Below are positions 57,814 through 64,000 of a stretch of DNA of 64,000 bases, one piece after another. The stretch covers positions 1,282,001-1,346,000 of the forward strand of contig NZ_CP080590.1 of NCBI RefSeq assembly GCF_019504385.1, given 5' to 3'. The notes under the pieces are model-generated. The model was not told where the DNA came from. It searched no databases and saw only the letters and a program-made list of their open reading frames with translations. The DNA is from Devosia salina. GTDB taxonomy: Bacteria > Pseudomonadota > Alphaproteobacteria > Rhizobiales > Devosiaceae. Numbering within the stretch: the first letter of the stretch is position 1; each line of letters starts with the position of its first letter. A program made the translations under genes and the position numbers.

Positions 57814-58665
57814 TTGGGGATACAATCGACCATCGAAGCCTCTGTGGACAAGTTCACCCCCGCAATGCAGCGGGTGGCTACGGTGATCCGTGACCAGCCC
57901 CGGATCGTGCTTGAGCAGACCATTTCCGAACTGGCCGACAGCTGCGGCACATCGGTTGCTTCGGTTGTCCGGTTCTGCCGGGTCCTCGGGCTTTCGGGCT
58001 ATGCGCAACTGCGCATGTCGCTCGCCACGGAACTGGGCAAGGAAGCAGCCCAGTTCGGCAACGACCTGATACTCGGCGCCGAGATCGCGCAGTCCGACAC
58101 CTTGCAGGAAATGGCCTCCAAAGTGGCTTCTCTGGAAATCCTGGCCATCGATGAAACCGTGTCCGGCCTCGACTATGGCGCGCTTGAGCGCGTGGTAGCG
58201 GCCGTCGATCAGGCCGAGCGCATCCTGCTCTTCGGCATTGGCGCCAGCCAGTTCGTCGCCCAGGACCTGCATCACAAGCTGTTCCGCATTGGTCGCAACG
58301 CCTTTCTGCTGGCCGATCCACACGAGGCCTGGACAGCGGCCTTGCTTTCGCCGGCTGGGACAGTTGCATTGGGCTTTTCGCATTCGGGCGCTACCGCCGA
58401 CACTGTGCGATTTCTCGACATCGCGCGGCAGGCGGGCGCCCTCACGGTGGCACTGACCGGTTCGCCGGATTCGCCCCTGGCCCAGGCGGCCGACGAATGT
58501 CTGGTCAGCAGGGCCCGTGAAAGTCGGCTCCGCGCCGGCGCCATGGTTAGCCGCATTGCGCAACTGGCCATCGTCGATTGTCTTTTCCTCGGCGTCGCCA
58601 GCCAGCGCTATGAACAGACGGTCGATGCGCTTCGGCGCACCCGCGATGTGACGCATCCGAAATAG
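57814..58665 (+). CDS. MurR/RpiR-family transcriptional regulator
   Basis: The 283-residue protein has an N-terminal RpiR helix-turn-helix (about 1-80, LEQTISELADSCGTSVASVVRFCR in outline) and a C-terminal SIS domain (about 120-260) with LLFGIGASQFVAQDLHHKL and LGFSHSGATADTVRFL. MurR of this family senses MurNAc 6-phosphate, the product of AnmK, which lies nearby. It is divergent from the importer operon and likely controls it. The TTG start at 57814 follows AAGGGAG. It is convergent with the epimerase. Confidence 0.87.
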   Translation: MGIQSTIEASVDKFTPAMQRVATVIRDQPRIVLEQTISELADSCGTSVASVVRFCRVLGLSGYAQLRMSLATELGKEAAQFGNDLILGAEIAQSDTLQEMASKVASLEILAIDETVSGLDYGALERVVAAVDQAERILLFGIGASQFVAQDLHHKLFRIGRNAFLLADPHEAWTAALLSPAGTVALGFSHSGATADTVRFLDIARQAGALTVALTGSPDSPLAQAADECLVSRARESRLRAGAMVSRIAQLAIVDCLFLGVASQRYEQTVDALRRTRDVTHPK

Positions 58666-58680
58666 GGCTGCGGTCTGGGC

Positions 58681-59667
58681 TCAACTGCCCCAGAGCGCCG
58701 AAGCACCGGTGTCGAGAACACCGCCGCGATAGGCCAGGCCGCCCGGCCGGTCTTCGGCCAGGAGCAGCGGTCCATCGAGATCCACCCAGCGTGCCTTGGC
58801 TGCGAGCAGGCGCGCCGGCAGCATCGAAAGCGAGGTGCTGACCATGCAGCCCACCATGACCGCCAGTCCAAGCTCTTCGGCACGCCCGGCGACGGCCAGC
58901 GCCTCGGTCAGGCCGCCGGTCTTGTCGAGCTTGATATTGATGGCATCGTAGCGTCCCACGAGGTCTTCCAGCCCTTGCAGGGCATGGACGCTTTCATCGG
59001 CACAAATGGGCACCAGATGGTCGATATCGGCCAGCGCCGCATCGGCGCCGGCCGGCAGCGGTTGTTCCACCAGTTCCACCCCGCAATGCCGGCTGACCTC
59101 AAGCAGGACGCCCAGATCGTCGACATGCCAGCCTTCATTGGCATCGACGACAAGACGGGTGTTTGGCGCGGCCGCCCGTACCGCGCCCAGGCGTTCGGCG
59201 TCGCCCGGCGCCCCCAGCTTGATCTTGAGCAGGGGCAGGTGAGCCACCCTGGCTGCGGCCTCCGCCATCGCCGCGGGCGAGCCCAGGCTGATGGTGAAGG
59301 CGGTCTCGATCCGTTGCGGCAGGGTGATCCCGGCGAGTGCCGCGACCGAGGTTCCGGCCCGTTTTGCCTCAAGGTCCCACAAGGCACAGTCGAGGGCGTT
59401 GCGGGCTGCTCCCGGCGCCAGCGCACGTTGAAGCTCCTGCCGCGTCATCCCGCCAGCTATCGCCGGTGCCAACGCTTCGATCGCTGCCAGCGTCGTCTCC
59501 GGGGTTTCGCCATAGCGGGCATAGGGCGTGCATTCGCCCCGGCCAACATGGCCGTCCCGTTCGAGCGCAACGCTGACCACCACGGCCTTGGTCTTGCTGC
59601 CCCGGGCGATGGTGAATTGTCCCGCGATCGGAAAGGTCTCGATCGATGCGTGGAGCTGGGTGGTCAT
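58681..59667 (-). CDS. L-Ala-D/L-Glu epimerase (dipeptide epimerase)
   Basis: The 328-residue enolase-superfamily enzyme interconverts L-Ala-D-Glu and L-Ala-L-Glu so that murein peptides can be degraded. It has the catalytic KxK pair Lys148/Lys150 in LLKIKLG, metal ligands Asp175 (VVDANEGW), Glu201 (LVEQPL) and Asp224 (ADESVH), and the second catalytic Lys246 in INIKLDKTGG. All are intact. It lies two bases after the DppF-like gene, so it belongs to the second importer operon and links it to peptidoglycan peptides. Confidence 0.93.
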   Translation of the reverse strand: MTTQLHASIETFPIAGQFTIARGSKTKAVVVSVALERDGHVGRGECTPYARYGETPETTLAAIEALAPAIAGGMTRQELQRALAPGAARNALDCALWDLEAKRAGTSVAALAGITLPQRIETAFTISLGSPAAMAEAAARVAHLPLLKIKLGAPGDAERLGAVRAAAPNTRLVVDANEGWHVDDLGVLLEVSRHCGVELVEQPLPAGADAALADIDHLVPICADESVHALQGLEDLVGRYDAINIKLDKTGGLTEALAVAGRAEELGLAVMVGCMVSTSLSMLPARLLAAKARWVDLDGPLLLAEDRPGGLAYRGGVLDTGASALWGS

Positions 59668-59669
59668 GA

Positions 59670-60587
59670 TCAGGCCGGCATGGGACGGAAGAAGTGGTTC
59701 TCGCCCACCTGGCTGACCGCGGGCTGGGCCTTCGCGGCCTGCGCTCGGATTTCCTCGATCCGACCCAACTCGTCGGCGAAACGGATGTCGTCAAAGCGCC
59801 GATCGGGGTCGGGCACGGCGGACAGCAGCAGCCGCGTATAGGGGTGGCGCGGATCGTCAAGTACCCGATCGACCGCCCCCCATTCCACGATTTGCCCGGC
59901 ATACATGACCATGATCTCGTCGGCGACATAGCGCGCCGTGGCAATGTCATGGGTGATGTAGAGCAGGGCCAGTCCCAGTTCGGACTTCATGTCGTTGAGC
60001 AGGTTCAGGATGCCCTGGCGCACCGAGACGTCAAGCATGGAGGTCGGCTCGTCGGCAACGATGACCTGCGGGTTCACCGCCAGTGCCCGTGCGATGGAGA
60101 TGCGCTGCCGCTGTCCGCCCGAAAGTTCATGCGGAAACTTGTCCATGATGAGGTTCGGGCCGAGCTTGACGCGTTCGAGCAGTTCCACGATGGCCGCCCG
60201 TCGCTGCGCCGGGCTGAGGCCCTTCTGGTGCAGCCTGAGGGGGCGCTCGAGGTGATAGCGGATCGTATGCGTCGGATTGAGCGACGAAAACGGATCCTGG
60301 AACACCATTTGTACCGAGGAGCGATATGCCTTGAGGGCCTTGCTGTCTGCTTTCCCCAGCGGCGCGCCGTGAAACAGCAACCGTCCTTGATCGGGGGAAT
60401 ATTCGCGCATGATGAGCCGCGCGGCAGTGGTCTTGCCAGAGCCGGACTCCCCCACCAGGGCGAGCGTGCGGCCAGGATGGAGGGCAAAGCTTACCGAACG
60501 CGCAGCATAGACCGGCTTGTCAGCGCGACCGAAGACCTTCGAGACATCGTCAAGGGCGAGAATGGGGTTGCTCATGGTCTCGTTCAT
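59670..60587 (-). CDS. Oligopeptide ABC transporter ATP-binding protein (DppF-like)
   Basis: The 305-residue ATPase has Walker A GESGSGKTTAARLI, the signature LSGGQRQRISIARAL, Walker B VIVADEPTSMLD and the switch ITHD. A C-terminal oligopeptide-transporter extension (PYTRLLLSAVPDPDRRFDD) is present. The ATG at 60587 overlaps the stop of the DppD-like gene. It pairs with that subunit for the second importer. Confidence 0.92.
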   Translation of the reverse strand: MNETMSNPILALDDVSKVFGRADKPVYAARSVSFALHPGRTLALVGESGSGKTTAARLIMREYSPDQGRLLFHGAPLGKADSKALKAYRSSVQMVFQDPFSSLNPTHTIRYHLERPLRLHQKGLSPAQRRAAIVELLERVKLGPNLIMDKFPHELSGGQRQRISIARALAVNPQVIVADEPTSMLDVSVRQGILNLLNDMKSELGLALLYITHDIATARYVADEIMVMYAGQIVEWGAVDRVLDDPRHPYTRLLLSAVPDPDRRFDDIRFADELGRIEEIRAQAAKAQPAVSQVGENHFFRPMPA

Positions 60588-61402
60588 GGCATGGCCTCCA
60601 CGCGCGTCTGCTCGCCATGGAGCTTGGGCATGGAAGCCCAGAGCCGCTTGGTATAGGCGTGCTGGGGTTGGCGATAGATGGTCTGGGCATCGTTGAGTTC
60701 GACCAGTTCTCCCTCCAGCATGATCCCGATACGATCACTGACCTGCACCATCAGGCCCAGATCGTGGGTGATGAACAGCACCGAGAACCCCAACTTCTTG
60801 CGCAGCACGTCGATGCGCTGCAGGATTTCGCGCTGCACCACCACATCCAGCGCGGTGGTGGGCTCGTCCATGATCAGCAGCTTGGGATTGAGTGCGAGGC
60901 AAATGGCGATGACGATGCGCTGCCGCATGCCACCCGAACACTGGTGCGGATAGGAATCGAGCCGTTCCGGCGCGATGTCGACCAGCTTGAGCAGTTCTGC
61001 GGCGCGCTCGCGCGCCTCGGCGCGGGTGATGCGACCATGCGCCTTGAGCACGTCATGGAACTGCGCCTCGATGGTCAGCACCGGATTGAGCGAGTTCATG
61101 GCGCTCTGGAACACCATGGCGACCTCGCGCCAGCGGAAGCGACGCAATTCCGCGTCATCCAGTTCCATGACGTCGCGGCCCCCGACCATTATCTGGCTGC
61201 CGGTTCGGATCAGGGCAGGGGGGCGGTGCAGGCGCGAAATGGCAAAGGCGATCGTCGACTTGCCGCAACCGGACTCCCCGGCCAGGCCGAAGAACTCGCC
61301 CGGCGCGATGTCGAAGCTGACATTCTTGACCGCGTGGAACTCGCCCTCGGCGCCAACATAGTCGATATTGAGATTGCGAACCGACAGGACGGGCTCGGTC
61401 AT
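60584..61402 (-). CDS. Oligopeptide ABC transporter ATP-binding protein (DppD-like)
   Basis: The 272-residue ATPase begins MTEPVLSVRNLNIDYVGAEG and has Walker A GESGCGKSTIAFAI, the signature CSGGMRQRIVIAICL, Walker B LLIMDEPTTALD and the switch ITHD. The ATG at 61402 overlaps the stop of the DppC-like gene (ATGA). The open frame reaches much further upstream but only in a wrong frame of that gene. Unlike the first importer, the two ATPases here are separate genes. Confidence 0.92.
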   Translation of the reverse strand: MTEPVLSVRNLNIDYVGAEGEFHAVKNVSFDIAPGEFFGLAGESGCGKSTIAFAISRLHRPPALIRTGSQIMVGGRDVMELDDAELRRFRWREVAMVFQSAMNSLNPVLTIEAQFHDVLKAHGRITRAEARERAAELLKLVDIAPERLDSYPHQCSGGMRQRIVIAICLALNPKLLIMDEPTTALDVVVQREILQRIDVLRKKLGFSVLFITHDLGLMVQVSDRIGIMLEGELVELNDAQTIYRQPQHAYTKRLWASMPKLHGEQTRVEAMP

Positions 61403-62286
61403 AGCTTGCCCTCCCCGAGGCGCACCATTCTGGTCCAGCGATTGAGCATGCCGCCGGTCCGCAGGCGCGGATTGGCAATCTCGTCGATGGCGAAATTGAT
61501 GAGCGCAAGCCCGAGGCCAAGCAGGGCGAGGGCAAAGCAGGGGGCCAGTATGTCCCACCAGGCGCCGACGGACAGGGCCGCCGCGTTCTGCGCATTGTAG
61601 AGCATGATGCCCCAGGAAACCGTATTGGGGTCGCCCAGGCCAAGGAACTCCAGCGTCGCCTCGGTGATCACGGCAAAGATGACCGAGCCGATGAAATTGA
61701 TGCCGACGATGGAGATCAGGTTCGGGAAGATCTCGAACAGCATGATGCGCCAGCTCGGTTCGCCCAGCATTTCGGCCGACTTGACGAAGTCGCGCTGGCG
61801 GATGGAGAGCGTTTCCGAGCGCGTCACGCGAACGCCCCAGGCCCAGGAGGTGAGACCCAGGATGATGGCGATCACCAGGGGGCTCGCCTGGCCAATGAAG
61901 GCGGCCAGAACCAGCAGCAGCGGCAGGTTGGGAACGACAAGCACCATATTGGTGAAGAAGTTGATGACTTCGTCGATCACGCCACCCTTGTAGCCGGCGA
62001 TGATGCCAAGCACGGTGCCAATGAGGGTGATGAGGAGACCTGCCCCGAAACCGACCGCAAGCGACACGCGCGCGCCATGCACGAGGCGGGAGAAAACGTC
62101 GTGGCCAAGCCGCGTCGTGCCCATCCAGTAGTCCCAGCTCGGCGCCTGGTGCGGCCGGCCAACGCGCTTGACCGGACTGTATTCGGTCAGCCATGGCGCG
62201 AGAATGGCAACGAGCAGGATGATGGCCAGGATGACGAGGCCAGTCATGGCCTTCTTGTTGTGCAGGAGTTGAGAAAACAGCTTCAT
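61399..62286 (-). CDS. Oligopeptide ABC transporter permease (DppC-like)
   Basis: The 295-residue protein has about six helices, with KKAMTGLVILAIILLVAILAPWL at the N-terminus (shown in outline) and a permease loop ATLEFLGLGDPNTVSWGIML. Compared with the first importer's DppC-like protein it is clearly diverged, so the two systems are not a recent duplication. It lies five bases after the DppB-like gene. Confidence 0.91.
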   Translation of the reverse strand: MKLFSQLLHNKKAMTGLVILAIILLVAILAPWLTEYSPVKRVGRPHQAPSWDYWMGTTRLGHDVFSRLVHGARVSLAVGFGAGLLITLIGTVLGIIAGYKGGVIDEVINFFTNMVLVVPNLPLLLVLAAFIGQASPLVIAIILGLTSWAWGVRVTRSETLSIRQRDFVKSAEMLGEPSWRIMLFEIFPNLISIVGINFIGSVIFAVITEATLEFLGLGDPNTVSWGIMLYNAQNAAALSVGAWWDILAPCFALALLGLGLALINFAIDEIANPRLRTGGMLNRWTRMVRLGEGKL

Positions 62287-62290
62287 CGCG

Positions 62291-63268
62291 TCAGGCTTTC
62301 TTCAGACGCGGATCGAGCAGCACATAGCTCAGATCGACGACGAAATTGGAGACGAGCATGGCGCCCGTCATGATCAGCAGCTGGCCCTGGATGACGGGAT
62401 AGTCGCGGGCGATGATGGCCTGGTAGAGCGTATTGCCGAGGCCGGGATAGTTGAACACCACCTCGGTCACCAGCGAGCCGCCCAGGATTGTGCCGATGGC
62501 AATGGCCAGGCTCGATACGGTGGGCAGCAGGGCATTGCGCGCCGCATACCAGATCATGACGGTATTGTCGCTGAGGCCCTTGGCGCGGGCCATGACGATA
62601 TAGTCCTCGCCCAGGAGGTTGATCATGTTATTGCGCATGGTCACGGCGAACCCGCCCGAGAGCACGAAGACTAGGGTCAGCATCGGCAGGGTGCCGTGAT
62701 AGATCACGCTGGAGATATATTCCCAGCTCCAGGCGGGATCGATCAGCGGGTCGGCGGCGTAGCCATTGGGGAACCAGCCCAGCGTATAGGCAAAGACAAA
62801 CAGCATGATCAGCGACACCACGACGGCCGGCACCGAGCTGGAGAAGATGGCGGTGAGCGAAATGACCGAGTCGACGATCTTGCCACGGCGCCAGGCGGCG
62901 AAAACGCCGAGAAGGCTCCCGAGCGTGAAGCTGACAAGGGTGGCAATACCCATCAGGCCGACCGTCCAGATGAGGGCACGCCCGAGCAGTTCGGTGACCG
63001 GCAGCGGGAAATATTTGATCGAGCGGCCCAGATCGCCGGTGAACACGCTTTGCAGATAGGCGAAGTACTGCTGGTGCAGCGGCGCGTCGATGAAGCCGAA
63101 GGTCAGCTTGAGCGCGTTGAGGTTTTCCAGCGACAGTTCCGAGCCGGCGCTGGCGAACATGATCTGGATGGGGTCCCCCGGCATGAGCCGGGGCAGGAAG
63201 AAGTTGATGGTGGCGGCGACGAGAAAAGCCGCCAGGTAGAACGCCAGTCGCCGCAGCAAAAAGGCCAT
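62291..63268 (-). CDS. Oligopeptide ABC transporter permease (DppB-like)
   Basis: The 325-residue protein has six helices. It starts FLLRRLAFYLAAFLVAATIN, contains the loop DYIVMARAKGLSDNTVMIWYA and ends VDLSYVLLDPRLKKA. It is the first permease gene after the binding protein. A repeat-bearing gap of about 180 bases separates the two. Confidence 0.92.
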   Translation of the reverse strand: MAFLLRRLAFYLAAFLVAATINFFLPRLMPGDPIQIMFASAGSELSLENLNALKLTFGFIDAPLHQQYFAYLQSVFTGDLGRSIKYFPLPVTELLGRALIWTVGLMGIATLVSFTLGSLLGVFAAWRRGKIVDSVISLTAIFSSSVPAVVVSLIMLFVFAYTLGWFPNGYAADPLIDPAWSWEYISSVIYHGTLPMLTLVFVLSGGFAVTMRNNMINLLGEDYIVMARAKGLSDNTVMIWYAARNALLPTVSSLAIAIGTILGGSLVTEVVFNYPGLGNTLYQAIIARDYPVIQGQLLIMTGAMLVSNFVVDLSYVLLDPRLKKA

Positions 63269-63327
63269 GGTGATGTGTTCCTTTCAGTGCATCGCGAAGG
63301 CCGAGACACCAATACCCCCACCCTTCA

Positions 63328-63350
63328 TCCCTCCCCACAAGGGGGAGGGA
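63328..63350. repeat. Palindromic repeat between binding-protein and permease genes
   Basis: TCCCTCCCC (63328-63336), loop ACAAG, GGGGAGGGA (63342-63350) is a perfect 9-bp stem. It shares its loop and general stem pattern with the repeat at 7326-7348. A further C-rich/G-rich pair (CCCCTTGATGGGG, about 63388-63400) follows. The gap 63269-63449 otherwise holds no gene. Confidence 0.65.
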
Positions 63351-63449
63351 GACGATGAGCATTGGCATCTCGGTCTTGCGCTTCCCTCCCCTTGATGGGG
63401 ATGGACCGAGGGTGGTGGGAGCGGCCGAGCGGGTCGCTCCCTTCAGGAG

Positions 63450-64000
63450 TTACTCGGCGGCCACCGGGTCGAGGTCGAGCAGCTGCAGCAGGCGAGCCGG
63501 ATTGGCATTGGAGACAACCGGCGAGTATTTCGGGTTGTCGGCATCGGCCCAACCGGTGAAGCGGCTGGTATTGTACTCGTAGAAGGACGGGCTGTTATAG
63601 ACCGGGATGATCGGCATGTTTTCGGCCACGATCATCTGGGCCTTGTCCATGACAGCCTTGGCTTCCGCCGGATCCTTGATCTGCGTGTATTCGGCCAGCA
63701 GTGCGCTCAGCTCTTCATTTTCCCAATGCGGGGCGGTGAAGCGCGACTTGCCGAAATCGTTCGGGTTGAACGAGCGGATATAGGGGAAGTACGGGTTGGC
63801 CGCCGATGCCAGGGCATTGAGGGTCATCGAGTACTCGCCCGCGATCAGGCTCGAGGTCCAGACGGCAGCTTCTGGAGTCGCCATCTTCACGTTGAGACCC
63901 GCCTCGGTCAGGCTCTCCGATGCGATCTGCACCGCATCAATCCAGTCGGTCCAACCATTGGGAACCATGATCTCGATGGCAATCGGGGTGCCATCGGGAT
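63450..64000 (-). CDS. Peptide ABC transporter substrate-binding protein, C-terminal part
   Basis: This is the last part (about 183 residues) of an SBP_bac_5 protein that runs off the right end of the window; the frame is open through position 64000. Visible features are WIDAVQIASESLTEAGLNVKM and AKAVMDKAQMIVAENMPIIPVYNSPSFYEYN, the typical C-terminal domain, given in part. An internal ATG at 63968 is not the start. It supplies the second importer. Confidence 0.88.
   Translation of the reverse strand, partial: PDGTPIAIEIMVPNGWTDWIDAVQIASESLTEAGLNVKMATPEAAVWTSSLIAGEYSMTLNALASAANPYFPYIRSFNPNDFGKSRFTAPHWENEELSALLAEYTQIKDPAEAKAVMDKAQMIVAENMPIIPVYNSPSFYEYNTSRFTGWADADNPKYSPVVSNANPARLLQLLDLDPVAAE

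Noticed and set aside
1..64000. Mobile elements, prophage, CRISPR arrays or rRNA genes
   Set aside because: No transposase, integrase, phage structural gene, regularly spaced repeats or rRNA sequence was seen on either strand.

Overview
The window is about 64 kb of high-GC DNA with dense, mostly operonic bacterial genes. Gene content and order point to an alphaproteobacterium of the order Hyphomicrobiales, and a Devosia-like (Devosiaceae) genome is the best guess. The support is the rpoZ-rsh-pyrE-acpS-lepB-rnc-era-recO-parC order, the glyA-nrdR-ribH-nusB and yceD-plsX-fabH-ihfA-merR blocks, a Bpt-type aminoacyl-protein transferase, an LdtR/L,D-transpeptidase pair, a Cbp3-like cytochrome bc1 chaperone, rhizobial-type inositol genes with an RpiR-type IolR, and short palindromic intergenic repeats like those of rhizobia. 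The genus is inferred, not proven. I saw no tRNA, rRNA, CRISPR array, insertion sequence or prophage.

Region 1 (1-29 kb) is core chromosome. It holds a NYN-domain protein, RNA polymerase omega, (p)ppGpp synthetase/hydrolase, pyrimidine, acyl-carrier, secretion, RNA-processing and repair genes, and topoisomerase IV subunit A. These are followed by Bpt, thioredoxin 2, HemB, the ldtR/ldtP cell-wall pair, glyA behind a ZTP riboswitch, nrdR-ribH-nusB (no ribD or ribE between them), bamE, a bc1 chaperone and the phospholipid/fatty-acid block with IHF alpha and a MerR regulator.

Region 2 (27.5-35.9 kb) is a myo-inositol catabolic locus. iolG and a VOC gene lie on the plus strand; iolC-iolD-iolE, a small membrane protein and iolB lie on the minus strand, next to the regulator iolR. 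TGGAA-N6-TTCCA type operators precede iolC and iolR, and degenerate copies precede iolG, so one IolR regulon is likely.

Region 3 (35.9-44.7 kb) is accessory. It has a riboflavin transporter (ribN) behind a minus-strand FMN riboswitch, an MFS exporter behind a perfect 10-bp inverted repeat, a rare Gfo/Idh/MocA plus aldo-keto reductase fusion divergent from an AraC regulator, and a CHASE2 adenylate/guanylate cyclase.

Region 4 (44.2-49.9 kb) is a divergent catabolic module. An HSL-type esterase and a DUF3237 protein face an NAD-type quinate/shikimate dehydrogenase-like gene and a TRAP transporter (dctPQM). Both promoters carry the same ACTAACC(G/A)GTTCGTA operator, but no cognate regulator is in the window. 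I infer uptake and oxidation of a hydroaromatic acid and its esters.

Region 5 (50.3-64 kb) looks like a peptidoglycan-fragment uptake and recycling locus: anhydro-MurNAc kinase, a serine beta-lactamase-fold hydrolase, a peptide ABC importer with a fused double ATPase, a MurR/RpiR regulator, an L-Ala-D/L-Glu epimerase and a second complete oligopeptide-type ABC importer whose binding protein runs off the right end. Solute-binding-protein genes here and in region 4 are each followed by a strong stem-loop before the permease genes.
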